Shown: positions 10,889 to 22,526 of the stretch, piece by piece | Layout: each line of letters begins with the position of its first letter | How positions within the stretch are numbered: position 1 is the stretch's first letter | Assembly (NCBI GenBank): GCA_037157565.1 | Contig: JAZHRO010000019.1 | Location: 23,582,001-23,646,000, forward strand | Length of the DNA stretch: 64,000 nt | From: Thalassia testudinum | Lineage: Eukaryota; Streptophyta; Magnoliopsida; Alismatales; Hydrocharitaceae | Reading direction: 5' to 3' | Position numbers and translations under genes: made by a program | Notes under the pieces: model-generated | Seen by the model: only the letters and a program-made list of their open reading frames with translations | What the model was told of the DNA's origin: nothing | The model's database searches: none

Positions 10889-13800
10889 TTGGTGCCAGAA
10901 TCAGTCCCATTCCCTGAGGCTCTACTGAGGGAGCCAAAAGGAAAAAAGAAAGATATGCAGGCCTTTGATAACCTGCGTAATTTATTCAGGGATGTTGAAA
11001 TCAAGGTACCCCTGCTCGAGGCTATCAACCACATACCTACTGTCGCTCGATTTTTCAAAGACTACACAACACCCAGGCGAAAGTCAAAGAAAACTAAGAA
11101 TCCGGTGGTTCTCTCGCCTCATGTGAGTTGTGCTATACTGTCAAACCTACCACCAAAGCAGAAAGATTCGGGCACACTACTTATTTCCTGTAGCATCCAA
11201 GGCTGCAATTTTAACTGTGCCCTGCTTGATCTAGGATCTTCCATCAATCTTATACCAACCATCACGCTCAAAAAATTTTCCTTGGGAAATCTGAAACCCA
11301 CCCCTATCACATTATAGTTGGCAGATCATTCTGTCAAAATTCCGAAGGGTGTGGTGGAAGACGTGGTGGTTAGGGTCAACAGTCTTTGTTTTCCTGTTGA
11401 CTTTCTTATTTTAGATATGGAAGTTCCTAGCTCACTTTCTGATTGTCCGATCATCCTTGGTCGACCTTTCTTGGCCACAGCCCGCACCCATATGGACTGC
11501 GAGTCAGGCTGTATTGGGATTGCCGTTGGATCTGAGAAGCTAAAGCTTAACATCTTCAAGGCAGCCAAGAACTTTGATTGCGATTGCATAGAGAATGACA
11601 CGTCTGACGAGGACATGGCCGTCAGCGCGTGTATCGGACTAATTGGGACCTATTCTGACTGCTGCGGATTACCTGTAAACACTAACGATTGCCTGACCGA
11701 CACATATTGTGACGTTCCCCCATCCCTCCCTTGTCCTATACCTTCTCCTGACCAGACTTCTGACGAGGTTTTCTCCGCTTCCCATACCTCGTGGTCTGAG
11801 TCATATCTGGGCTACTCACCGCCGATTTACACTCTTGAAGACTGGATTGCCCTTTCTTTCTCGCCAAATCAGGCGGATTTGCAACTCCACACTGGAACCT
11901 TGAGCCCATATACTACTCACTGGGGCTATTCCTTTTTGAATCCATCTATCCAAGAAGCCCCTCTTCTTGGCCAATCTAAAGGCCAACTTCTTCCTCCTGA
12001 CTTGTTCTCCGAGCCGCCTGGGACACTCTCGTCCTAAGAAATGCAGACCTTTCACCATCCACTCCCGAGCTGAAAGAGCTGCCTAGTACACTTAAGTATG
12101 TCTTCTTGGGACCAAATGAAACGCTCCCTGTAATTATCAGTTCAAAATTGACCAGGGAGCAAGAGTGCAAACTAACTGAGGTCCTTATGGAACATAAGGC
12201 AGCCATTGGATGGTCTTTATCAGACTTATCTGGCATTAGCCCCTCCTACTGCACTCACCGTATATATACAGAGGAGGAGGCTCGACCTTCTCACGAGATG
12301 CAGCGACGTCTCAACCCTAACATGCGGGATGTCGTTAAGAAGGAAATTATTAAGTGGCTGGATGCGGGTATAATCTACCCGATCAGTGACAGCCCCTGGG
12401 TGAGTCCGATTCATGTTATGCCTAAAAAGGCGGGACTCACCATCCGTGTCAATGATAGGGGCGAATCCATCCCTACACGCACTCCTACATCTTGGAGAGT
12501 GTGTGTAGATTATAGGAAACTCAATGCTGCAACTAAAAAAGATCACTTTCCGCTACCTTTCATTGACCAAATCCTGGAGCGGTTAGCGGGAAATAAAATT
12601 TTCTGTTTCCTGGATGGATTCTCAGGATATAACTAGGTGGCAATTAACCCCTGGGACCAAGATAAAACCACTTTTACCTGCCCCTTCGGTACCTTTGCAT
12701 TTAGAAGAATGTCGTTCGGACTTTGCAACATGCCAGCAACTTTTCAGAGATGTATGCTGGCGATATTTCATGACATGGTGGGTGACTTTCTCAAGGTCTT
12801 CATGGATGACTTTTCGGTCTTTGGACCATCTTTTGATGACTGTCTTGCCAACCTGACCCATATCCTTAGGAGATGTATTGATGTAAACCTCATGCTTTCT
12901 TGGGAAAAAAGTCATTTTATGGTGCACGAGGGAATTGTTCTCGGACATATCATCTCCGATAGGGGTATCGAGGTTGACAGAGCTAAGCTTGACGTAATTG
13001 CTGATTTACTTGTGCCTGGCTCTGTCAAACAAATCCGCTCCTTCCTGGGACACGTCGGTTTCTATAGGAGATTCATCAAAGATTTCTCCAAGATTTCTCG
13101 ACCTTTAACTCATCTCCTATTGACTGACGTACCCTTTGATATGGGCCCCAACTGCATACGAGCATTCACGCAGCTGTGTAATGCTGTCACCAAGGCCCCT
13201 GTTCTCCAGCCACCTGATTGGTCCCTCGACTTTGAACTCATGTGTGACTCTTCCGACATTGTAGTCGGAGCCATCCCGGGACAAAGACGCGATAGACACC
13301 CCTTTGTGGTACTACGCCAATAAGACGTTGGACGAGGCCCAGCGTAATTATACTACACTGAGAAAGAACTACTGGCGGTCGTCTTTGGGATGGAGAAATT
13401 CCGCTCTTACCTTCTGAACTCACATGTTATTGTTTTCACTGATCACGTGGCCATTCGCCATCTCATGCACAAGAAGGATTCCAAGCCTAGACTGATTCGT
13501 TGGATCCTTTTGCTCCATGAATTTGACATTGAGATCCACGATAAGGCCGGAGCCCAGAATGTTTTGGCTGATCATCTTTCCAAATTGGACCCTGACCATA
13601 TTGGACTTACTCTACAGATTAATGAGATTTTTCCTGATGAACACCTATTGGCAATTAATGTGACAAGTGGACCTTGGTATGCCAACATTGCCAATTACCT
13701 TGCTTCTGGATCCCTTCCACGTGGCTGGCCTAAAAACCAACGCGAGCGTCTCATGGCAGAAGTAAAGTATTATTTCTGGGATAATCCACTTCTTTTTCAG

Positions 13801-14961
13801 ATAGGTGCTGATCAAATCATCCGTTGCTGTATTCCTGACAGCGAATTCCCCAGTGTGCTATCCTTCTGCCACGATCAGGCCTGTGGAGGCCATTTCTCTG
13901 GGAGGAAAATTGCAGCCAAGGTGTTACAGTGCGATTTCTTTTGGCCCTCCCTTCACCAGGATGCACACAAGTATGCCAAACATTGCACTAGGTGCCAGTC
14001 GTTAGGGTCAATGTCACGTCGTGACATGATGCCCTTAGAACCCATCCTAGCTGTGGAAATCTTCGACATTTGGGGAATTGATTTCATGGGTCCCTTTCCT
14101 CCTTCCAACGGCTTCAAATTTATCCTCGTGGCTATTGATTATGTTTCGAAATGGATCGAGGCTATTCCCACGCGCCGTGCTGACCATGTTATATCCACTC
14201 GATTTGTCAAAGACTACATCTTTGCACGCTTTGGGATCCCTCGAGCCATTATCTCGGATGGAGGAAGCCACTTTACCCATGCTTCTTTTCGGGCACTTCT
14301 GAGGAAATACGGAGTCCACCATTGTATCGCATCCCCGTATCATCCTTAGACGAATGGCCAGGCTGAGGTGTCGAATCGGCAAATCAAGCAAATTCTCCAG
14401 AAAACGGTTCGGCCTGACCGTAAGGATTGGTCCGACAAGCTGATTGACGCACTTTGGGCGTATTGGACTGCCTTCAAGGCTCCCCTTGGTATGTCTCCTT
14501 ATAGAATCATTTACGGGAAGCCTTGTCATTTGCCCATGGAGTTGGAACACCGCGCTTATTGGGCGGTTCGCCAATGTAACCTCGACCCAAACCTGTGTGG
14601 TCGAGAAAGGAAAATCCAACTCCAGGAGCTGGAAGAGCTCCGTCGCAAAGCCTATGATTCTGCCTTAACTTACAAGCAACGCACTAAGGCTTTTCACGAC
14701 AGTCGTATTCAACGGAAAGAATTTGAGCCATCTTAGCAATTTTAGCTTTACAATGCCCGGCTTAAATTCTTTCTTGGAAAATTGAAGTCCAAATGGACTG
14801 GTCCTTTCCTGGTTTCGAGACCATTTCCCAACGGGGCCGTTGAGATTGAAGATCCCAAATCTGGGCATAAATTTATGGTCAATGGGCAGTGTTTGAAACC
14901 CTATCTTACTCATGAACTTGCCCCCGTTGGAGAAACTGTTGCCCTACTGGAGGGTAACTAA
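10889..14961 (+). pseudogene. pol: Element 1 pol (PR-RT-RNaseH-INT), broken
   Basis: The polyprotein would cut itself, copy RNA to DNA and insert the copy. The aspartic protease has an intact LLDLGSS core (catalytic Asp codon at 11228). Reverse transcriptase runs from about 12106 to 13190 and keeps FMDD at 12799-12810; RNase H is at about 13200-13600. Integrase has an HHCC finger at about 13870-14010, then Asp codons at 14080 and 14257 and Glu at 14365, an exact D-X35-E spacing. The end is TAA 14959-14961. It is broken by TAG stops at 11315, 12634, 14347, 14734 and 14743, one frameshift near 12020, and a compensating pair near 13310-13360. No chromodomain is visible after the integrase, as expected for this lineage. 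Confidence 0.93.
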
Positions 14962-16256
14962 TGTTGTGCCTCATCCTAAGTCTAGCTAGGGACATTAAAT
15001 TCAGCGCTTGTTGGGAGGCACCCCAACAACACTCACCATCCACCATCACTTTTCACTTCATTGTCATGCTCACTTCACTTTTTCTTCACCACCCACCATC
15101 CACCCACCCTACTGTATACCCTGCACCTCACCTCTTGTTACCTGATCTTTCGTCCTTCCTCTACCCTTCCCTACATGCATATGAGGACATAGCATCATTT
15201 GGCATGGAGGGGTGAATAGGAATCCATAGGATCTGGGTATTTTATGGTATCATGCAGTTTCCATTTATCTATCTAAAAAAAAAAAATGGTGTTTAGTAAT
15301 GATCTGAAGGATGAAACAAAAATACAATAAGTGTTTATGGATATTCAACCACTGTTTTGAAGAATTTCCAGGCCACAGAAGCTTGATTCGCTCAGGCTCG
15401 GCTTAATTCACTTGAGCATTGACAAGATAGATCAGAATCTCTCCTAAGGACGTATTCTTGTAGCTGAGACACAAGTACAGGATCCGTTGGTTTGGTTCTA
15501 CTCGAGGGCCTAAGTAATCTTGGTTCACACTACACATATCAAGAAAGACTAGGTGAACATAAGATCCAACCCTAGTGTTCATTAGGGAAGGTGGAGTCCT
15601 TACCTGTGCGCGCAGGTAGAATTTTTATCCCAGGCTTTAGTCTTGTGTTTAGGAAAGACTCTTTCCACCAAGAAGGAACTCTCCCACCAAAAAGAAAAGT
15701 GTGCTCCTCCAAATAATGTTGTAAGAGATATACTGACACGTGTTTCAAAAAAAAAAAGATGCAAATAAGTTAGTATATCTCATAAATATCTGTAAAATCT
15801 TCCCCCTACAAAAGTTCTTCAGGGCAAGTCGCAAATACCTTGAGCCACAAATGTCAGAAAATGGGAGTTGAGTTTTCTGGCATCTTTTTAAGGGTCAATC
15901 CGAAGACACGAGCTGAAACTGGGACCAACCTGTACTTAAAAATTTGTGAAACCCTGGGCTTGAGTCTTAATGTTCTTCTGATCAGTCTTAATCCTTCACT
16001 ATGCACAAGCCATAATCTCTTGAGCTCTTGAGTACGACAAAAACCTTCGAGTCCTGGAAATAGTACTTAAGGTTTAAATATCAAGAGTCCAGGTTAGTTG
16101 AGAGATGGTCTATGTCATGTGAGACTTAAAGTACTGGTAGTCTTCTCTGCAATTGGTTCTCACAATATCCAACAATAAACACACCTATGTTGCCTCAGAA
16201 AAAACATCTTCAGCTTAAGATCATTTCTAAATACAATACAAAAAAATATTTTTCTA
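14962..16256 (+). other. Element 1 3' untranslated region, no env-like gene
   Basis: About 1.3 kb between pol and the polypurine tract. The longest frames are under 85 codons and have no recognisable domain, so the env-like gene reported for some Athila elements is absent. A purine-rich motif, AGGACAT then GGCATGGAGGGGTGA, lies at 15184-15214 and has counterparts in Elements 2 and 3. Confidence 0.7.
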
Positions 16257-16285
16257 GGGACTAGCAAAAGATAGGCATGGGGGTA
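16257..16285 (+). other. Element 1 polypurine tract
   Basis: GGGACTAGCAAAAGATAGG followed by CATGGGGGTA abuts the 3' LTR start at 16286. It primes plus-strand DNA synthesis. The CTAGC..ATAG part is a nearly paired stem with an AAAA loop. Confidence 0.88.
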
Positions 16286-16760
16286 TGATTGCCCAACAAA
16301 AATACACCAACAATTGTGCCGTCTTGTGCTATTTCCTAGCATTACCAGTGCATATTAGGTATCCATAGTCGCATTTGTAAAAATACACGCATGCATGCAT
16401 TTATTTGAGAGGGGAGGAGAGTGAATAAAATGGCCGTGAAATTAACGTATTCCTCAAGTGCTGCCTCGCAAATTCACCACCTTTATTTTTATTTTTATTT
16501 TTATTTGACTTTCTTCTCCACGGTTGCAAGGTATGGCTTGATTGTCTTCACGCCATTCTCTGCTGCATGCCTGCCCTGCAGCTGCATGCACAGCATGCAC
16601 AGCCATGCATAGCCAGGGCATGGTTGTGCTTGCCTTCTTCCTCTTTAAAAAGGGCTCAGCTTTCTTCTTTGTGGCAGAGCCTAGTCGATTTAGGTTAACC
16701 ACTATACTCATTACAATGATAAAATCACCATATTAACACAACCTATCCGAGTCTACACCA
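16286..16760 (+). repeat. Element 1 3' LTR (short form)
   Basis: 475 bp. It begins TGATTGCCCAAC and ends GTCTACACCA, directly followed by the target duplication GCCAC. It aligns with both outer parts of the 5' LTR, joined at about 16682 (GAGCCTAG then TCGATTT). This junction marks a deletion of about 2 kb relative to the 5' LTR, with 2-3 bases of similar sequence at the break. Confidence 0.92.
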
Positions 16761-16765
16761 GCCAC

Positions 16766-16935
16766 CACATGTTGCCATTCACCCAATCGACCTCACCGTT
16801 GCACTCCTCACTCCACGGCGACCCTACCAAATTGTCCAATTCGGTTTAGGGTTAGTATTCCATGTTTTAGGTTCTCATCGGTGAGCTCTCCTTCTCCAAC
16901 TACATTCGCCATCTTCCAGCCATCATCACCACTGC
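16766..16935 (+). mobile_element. Degraded host LTR, segment 2
   Basis: The stretch between Elements 1 and 3. It continues the host LTR from 5067 and resumes after 45465. Its last five bases, ACTGC (16931-16935), are the left target duplication of Element 3. No coding sequence. Confidence 0.55.
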
Positions 16936-17867
16936 TGATGAGAACCTCATCATGAGCCATAACTAGCTTGTTTTGACTTAAGAAAGTGAACAAAAGCTCC
17001 TACATAACCTAAAGGAAGGCCTAATTCAAGGGATTACTGTTCTGGGGAGAAAACATGAACTAAGGGATAAACTGTAATTTTACCATTGCAGTACATCAAT
17101 GGGATTTCTTAGGGGCTAAACATAGGTCAATTGGACTTAATAAGAGGAAAAGTGGGATGGTTCAGTCAGAAAATGATTATTGTGAGATTTAAGAATTAAA
17201 GGATATTCTGTAACCCTAAAATAAATCCACTTAATTTTATAAGGTTCTAGTCAAGATAAAAATTAGCTAAATCCTCTAAAATTCATGAAAAAATATCTCC
17301 TAGGGTTTAGAACCTTCAATTTGGCCTTTCGAACCTGTTTTGACCTAGATTGGGATCCTAGCTCAATATTTGACCTAATTTAGGTTTTTGTGCAAAATAT
17401 CTAGTCAAACATGGTCAAACCTAAAATCCAACCTCACCATTGGATTCCTTAGGTCCAAATTAGGTTTGTACCAAAATTTGGGTCTAAGGGAAGGTCACCT
17501 TGACCTACTTTGCAAAATAGTCCACCCAATTGCATTCTAGCCCCTAACTTTTGAAAACCTCTGCACAGACCCCCCCAACTTCCTTGTCACTTTTTGCATT
17601 TCGATCCCTCTACCATTTCAGCAGAGGAGCCATACCTCCAATGAGGTTTCGAAGAGGATTTCTCCCCATTTCCCCAGAGACCTCTCAGATTTGGTAGGGG
17701 GATCCTCTGAGGAATCCCCTACCGTCTGAGCACAATCCCATGACCTGGTTCGCACCATATCCCTCATGCGAACATGTGAATGATAGGGTATGGTGACCGC
17801 TGCGTCCTCCGGTGACGTTCTTGCACTTGGAATCTTTCCTTCCGAGCACAAGGACCTCTGCCAGCAG

Positions 17868-17877
17868 CTATAAAAAG
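17868..17877 (+). promoter_or_regulatory. TATA box of Element 3 5' LTR
   Basis: CTATAAAAAG in the context CAGCAG..ATCC. The same site with the same context recurs in the 3' LTR at 43537-43546. It lies about 930 bp into the LTR, which would place the transcript start near 17900. Confidence 0.75.
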
Positions 17878-19005
17878 ATCCTCGGTCCTAGACACATCTT
17901 CCAAGCTTGTTTTGGTCACGTATACCCCCTGGATTTCGTCGTCCCTAGTCTTCGGCCATCTACCCGCAAGCTTCGACGATCCCTCCTCCCTCTTCTCATC
18001 GCTCTACCACCATACTAGTGGTAGTCTTCTCCTCTGTGCTCCTCCGCGTCGTGCCATACCCGCGCATGCCTCTCCGACCCCTTCCTCATCGCCGTCATCC
18101 TCATCTCAGGGCTTCTTCTACGATGACGGCACCTATGCGTCGCTCATCCTCTGCTTTCCCCCCTTCGTCCAACTACCCTCAGTAAGTTCCTCTCTCTCTA
18201 CTCTTCATTTCCCCTCTCTTAATTTGCACTTTCGACCCCTCGACGTCGTAGACCACTACCACCTTCCTCATCTCTGGCAGACCACCGACGAGGTGAAACG
18301 TCGCTCCACCCCTCCGCACGCCTTGCCACCTACCTTAGAACCTCCGCCATCACTCACTGATCACCATCCACCCCTTCATCGACCGCCAACACCTCCCTAA
18401 GTGTGCACCGAACACACGCGCCTTCACGGCAGCAGTCCGACCTAGACACACAAGCCTTGGCCGTTCTACACCACGCCACCCCCCGCCTCACCTTCGCCGT
18501 GACACGACGAAGCTCCCCAAGTGATTTGATAGGGCTGCGAGGCCGTATTCGTGAAGTGCAGGTTCGACCCTCTTCCACCATTGGCCAAGGTGTGAAGGAG
18601 CTTGCTCGTGAGCTCCAGGTCGTCCCACTCTAGGTAGATGCATCCCAGGTGTGCGGAACCCTTCTACGAACCAATCTCACCCAGCAATCAAGGGCTTCAT
18701 TGATTGCAGCTGCCCCAGTTGCATGAGAGTTCTCCTTGCAGGCGCACGTCGGAAACGCCCAGTGTAGGTGAGTGGTTTTTATTGTTTTTGTGTTTCCTAC
18801 TTAGCCCCTCAAATCATGGGGTGAGGTCCCCTCGCCCACGCCTTCCTCGTCTACGGCCACTCCTACAAGGACTTGTCTGATCCATTTACCTTGCAGTCCT
18901 CAAGCACCATCCACGCCAGTGTGCCTGGACCTGGGCATGCATAACCTGACCCGTTTACCCGACTGGCTTTGAGAGAGCGACGAAGGGGAGGGTAGGGGTA
19001 GGTTT

Positions 19006-19505
19006 TGCTTCGGTGTGCAGGCAGAGAAGAAAGAAAGAGAAAGGAACTAGGGCAAGGTGCAACCGCTGAAGAAGAGGCTGAAGAGAGAAGAAGGAAGGAA
19101 GAGGCACGGCTGAAGAAGAAAGACAAGGCAGAAGCCAAGGAAGAAGAAGGTAGGAGGAATCAAAATAAGAAGAAGAAGAAGCCAAGGAAGGAGAAGGAGC
19201 TGAAGGGAGAAGAAGAAGGAGCTGCAGAGACAGAAGGAAAGGAAGAAGAAAGAGAAGACAGAAAGCAGAAGAAGAGAAAGAAGAAGAAGACAGATAGAGG
19301 CAGAGAAGAAAGAGTAGGAAAAGGAGCTGAAGGCACTATAGCAATTGCAAGTTAAGATATCTGATTCACAAAATCAGACATCTGATTCACAAGGAAAGAG
19401 GAAAATCAGAGAAAGAAAGAAGGAAAAGGTGCGGCCAAGTAGAGAAAGAAAAGGAAGAAAGAGAAGAAAGAAGAAGCCATCAGAGAGAGAGAAGAAAGAA
19501 GAGAG
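19006..19505 (+). repeat. Long purine tract (GAA/AAG-rich) in LTR
   Basis: About 500 bases that are overwhelmingly A and G on the RNA-sense strand. The open frames through it are Lys/Glu/Arg-rich because of composition, not because of a gene. The same tract is at 44705-45215 in the 3' LTR and, as its complement, in inverted LTRs at 58950-59340 and 63060-63560. Confidence 0.88.
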
Positions 19506-19762
19506 AATATTCAATTTCCTCTTGCATTTCTATTCTCTTTTTAGTTTTCATATACATTGAATCTCCTTTATATTATTGTTAAATATCACATTTTGAGATT
19601 GTGATTTTAGTTTTAAAAAAACCAATTTGCTCCCTGTGTTCGACCTCGGATACCTAGGTTTCCGAGCAATAAATTCTTATTTGTTTCCGAGGTGATTTCA
19701 ACTATACTTCAATGCGACATCTTTTCTATTTTAAAACCATGATTTTTCCCCATTAACATTTT

Positions 19763-19780
19763 TGGCGTCATTGCCGGGGA
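19763..19780 (+). other. Element 3 primer-binding site (tRNA-Asp type)
   Basis: TGGCGTCATTGCCGGGGA begins 4 bases after the 5' LTR end (19758). It complements a plant tRNA-Asp 3' end with two mismatches. Element 2 inserted 11 bases further on. Confidence 0.9.
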
Positions 19781-19791
19781 GCAACAGGTAT

Positions 19792-21246
19792 TGATAAGTC
19801 GATTTTCGCTTTCGAATAATGTATTAAGATGATTTGTCGTCGTAGGATCAAAGAGGTGGAAAATTTCTTAAGAAAATAATTAAAATTAAAATTAAACCAC
19901 TCACAGGGGAGTGGGTCGTGTCCACAGGGAGGCAATGACTTAGTTAAACTTGCAATTAGGTCAAAATCAAGTTCACTAAACTATTCGCCAAATCAAACAA
20001 TGCCTGTGTAGCTCTGAAAGTAAACTTTAAATTTATGGAGAAGTAAAGGGGTGTTAATGTAATTTTTACGTCAGAAAATTATCCATGTGCAAGAGTATGC
20101 CATGTACTAGTCACTTGTATGCATACGAAAATGTCATTCAAAATTAAATTCAATGCACATAGAGATGAATAACAAGGTTTAACAATTCTCTAGAAGCATA
20201 GGCATGAAGGCATAAATTCACCATAATAAAATAATGATAAATCAAAATCCATTTTCATGGCAGTGGAATGAAATGTAATTATTAATAGAGGATGAAACAG
20301 GGGATTAGCTTCGGGTGGAGCTTGTGCACGGATGAAGGAGAGATGGACGGCGAGTTGGCGACCAGAGGTAGCCCTCCCCGACCTGCACCAGACGGTGGTG
20401 GCGACTTGATGGATGGTGTCGGAGCCGGCCTGACAGAGGAAAGAAGCGGTGACAGTGGAGGTTGGTGCTGCTGGCTGCGTGTGCTGCAGGCGCGAGGAGG
20501 GGCAGCGTGCGGTGGGCAGATGGCATGCGGTGGGCAGATGGCGCGAGGAAGTGTGGATGTGCTGGAGATGAAGGTGCGGGCGTATAGGCATTCGCGTGGG
20601 TTGCTGGCTGAGGTGTGGGCGCGCGGTGGGCAGGTGCGCTTGGCAGGGTGCACTGGAGCGTGGGTGGACTGGAGATGAAGGTGCGGGCAAGGTCTGATGG
20701 CACGAGGCAGGAGGAGTTGCAGGGACTCTTGGCGGTGTGGGCTATCACCCCACACGCCCATGGTGGTGGAGTCGCACTGCTGCGGTGGGAGGCCGGTGGT
20801 ATGAATGGATGAGAAGCAAAGTTCTCTACGCACAATGAGGAACAAAGGGGTGGAGACCTCCCTTTGAATGGTAGCCCCTCCTCTTTTGTAGCCACGGCTA
20901 CAAAGATTTGAAATTCAAAAGCCACCGTAGAATCAATGTGATGCGCAGGAGGAGGAGGCGGAGATAGAGGAGTTACCTGCAAAGGAGAAGAAGAAAAAAG
21001 AATAAAATAATTAGGATTATTTATACATAACTCCTTAACTTCTATGTTAATTAAAATAGTGCACCTAATTAATTAACTAATTAAATGTATGCAACCTTAG
21101 GTTAATTCTAGATGCATGAATTATGTACTTAAGCTAAAAATATGAATTAATTTATTTACATCCTAATGTATGCTATCTAAATGTTAAAATTAACTTAATA
21201 ACTAGACACTTAAATACTTAAGTAGCCCACAAATATGGGCTAATCA
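19792..21246 (-). repeat. Element 2 3' LTR
   Basis: 1455 bp, TGATAAGTC..GGGCTAATCA on the plus strand. It is collinear with 29049-30507 and similar throughout. A minus-strand TATAAATA is at 21018-21025. A hairpin with stem CCACT/AGTGG (19897-19914) stands after a GACC motif near the LTR end. The Pro/Ser-rich open frames in both copies begin at TTG, not ATG, and I do not call them genes. Confidence 0.93.
21018..21025 (-). promoter_or_regulatory. TATA box of Element 2 LTR
   Basis: TATAAATA on the minus strand, conserved at 30279-30286 in the other LTR. The 5' LTR copy (30279-30286) would have driven the element. Confidence 0.7.
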
Positions 21247-21280
21247 AATACCCTCATGCCTAGTTTTTGCTAGTCCCTAG
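21247..21280 (-). other. Element 2 polypurine tract
   Basis: Read on the minus strand: GGGACTAGCAAAAACTAGG then CATGAGGGTATT, adjoining the 3' LTR start at 21246. It has the same organisation as in Elements 1 and 3. Confidence 0.85.
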
Positions 21281-21681
21281 CAAATCCAAGCAAAACCTAG
21301 CACTCAAAGTAGATTAGCCAACCCAATCGGTCTTCCTTTAGAAACATGTTAAGTTCAGACTTTAGACCTAAGGTTCCCAAGTAGTTGCTAAGTTACAAAC
21401 TAGGTCGGCTAAAGACGAGTTGCAGGCACAAGTTTCCTTGATTTCTGACTCTACCCTAAGGTTTATTGATCCCTGAGATTAAAGCATCCGTGCATGTGCA
21501 TTGGTCTGAGTTATTTGAGGTTGGTATGCTTGCCAACCTAGAAAGGAAAAATGATTTTTTTTTCTTTTTTTTGAATAATATATATATATTTTGTTTGATT
21601 CCTCTAAGTCTAACCTCAGATTAGCTATCAACATGGTCTGTGTCGGATTCATTGTCCCCATCACCGTACCTCGAAGGGTGC

Positions 21682-21827
21682 CTGGCTTTTGATGCTTCGA
21701 GATAGCACCGCCCATAGCGACCCCAAGAACTTCTGGCAATCGACACTTCGAGATAGTATCGCCCATGGATTTCTTAAGCGAATTCAGGCCTGTGGCAATC
21801 GGCACTACGAGATAGGGCCGCCCATGG
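21682..21827 (-). repeat. Three-copy repeat in Element 2 3' untranslated region
   Basis: Three units centred at 21691-21717, 21741-21768 and 21801-21827, each with CGAGATAG then CGCCCAT. On the sense (minus) strand each reads about CCATGGGCGGTGCTATCTCG, and the units are 50-60 bp apart. Element 3 carries the same motif three times at 42026-42165. The rest of 21281-22526 has no gene; a second purine motif is at 22440-22472. Confidence 0.8.
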
Positions 21828-22439
21828 TACCTGAACCACACAACATGCTTACATGCCCCTAGTACGATGGATATCCTAAGAGACAAGCGCTGAGGAGGTA
21901 ATATGTTATCATCGCATCCTCAAGGTGAGTATATACTCCACCTCTCCTGCGGCAGGAACTCTTGCAATCAAATTATTTTTTCAAGCCTCTCCTAAGTCAA
22001 AACTAAGAGAACCAAATTTCTTTTAAGAAAGGAATTAATGTGATCACTTACTTGCACAAGACCAAGTGTGTGAAATTTGGATGCTTGGGTTACAAGGACC
22101 TGTAAACCAAAAGGTAGAACAAGACTCTAGGTATTACCCCACCTTTTAACTCAATCCCTAGCTTTCCTTTCTCAACCTCTTGAGGAATGGTTTGCAACTT
22201 AAGTCCTACTTAAGTTTTTAAGTCCATAAAGGACCCTAAAGGTCTAAAGCTAGTAGCTCACTTAGCTTCTGAAGTTCGACCTTAGAATCAACTTAGTCTA
22301 ACCTAGAGTTCTGATTTGGTTAAGAATGCAGGGCCTAGCCAGTTAAGCTCAATTTTTATTTTTATTATTATTATTTTAATGAAATATGCATAAATGAATG
22401 CAAAATGTAGACATGCTATAAACAAATGCCTCAGGTCCT

Positions 22440-22472
22440 CTACCCCATGCCTGGTTCAAACAATGTCCTCAT
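22440..22472 (-). other. Second polypurine-like motif downstream of Element 2 pol
   Basis: On the minus strand: ATGAGGACATTG, a short spacer, then GGCATGGGGTAG. It lies about 60 bases past the pol stop and 1.2 kb before the real polypurine tract. Matching motifs sit at 15184-15214 in Element 1 and 41297-41332 in Element 3. Confidence 0.6.
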
Positions 22473-22526
22473 TGGAAACAAAAACAGTTAAAGGAAGATA
22501 TTACCTGAGGTGGAGGATGGTAGGAG

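Larger units (their letters stand above)
5068..16760 (+). mobile_element. Element 1: Athila-like Ty3/gypsy LTR retrotransposon, complete but dead
   Basis: An 11.7-kb element with matching LTR ends starting TGATTGC and ending TCTACACCA. It is flanked by a perfect 5-bp target duplication GCCAC at 5063-5067 and 16761-16765. A tRNA-Asp-type primer site (7534-7551), one gag-pol reading frame (8932-14961) and a polypurine tract (16257-16285) lie in the canonical order. Gag-pol order PR-RT-RNaseH-INT, the tRNA-Asp primer site, a TRSGK motif at the gag-protease boundary and the absence of a chromodomain fit the Athila-like lineage. Frameshifts and in-frame stops make it non-autonomous. The two LTRs differ greatly in length (2456 against 475 bp) because about 2 kb is missing from the 3' copy. 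Confidence 0.93.
16936..19758 (+). repeat. Element 3 5' LTR
   Basis: 2823 bp, collinear with 42617-45460. In order: an AT-rich start, a TATA box (17869-17876), a C/TCC-rich leader, a donor-like TAGGTGAGT (GT at 18768), a purine tract (about 19006-19505) with a CTGATT/AATCAG stem (19360-19378), and a hairpin CTCGGA/TCCGAG (19645-19666) after GTTCGAC. Compared with the 3' LTR it lacks the GGTGGGACT..AGTCCCACC inverted repeat near 18750. Confidence 0.92.

Noticed and set aside
10506..10928. 140-codon plus frame over the gag-protease linker
   Set aside because: Another frame of the same stretch carries TTRSGK and joins smoothly to the protease; this one is its shadow.
13290..13390. Possible programmed frameshift in Element 1 pol
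   Set aside because: Two small opposite shifts within RNase H and no slippery site; with many other lesions this is ordinary decay.
19005..19355. 116-codon Lys/Glu-rich open frame, also at 44711-45034
   Set aside because: It lies in the LTR purine tract; the frame stays open because GAA/AAG repeats lack stops. Its presence in both LTRs follows from LTR identity.
20305..20982. 225-codon Pro/Ser-rich minus frame in the Element 2 LTR, with a 233-codon partner at 29539-30240
   Set aside because: Starts at TTG with no early ATG, has no domain, and the C-termini diverge by frameshift. C-rich composition explains the open frame.
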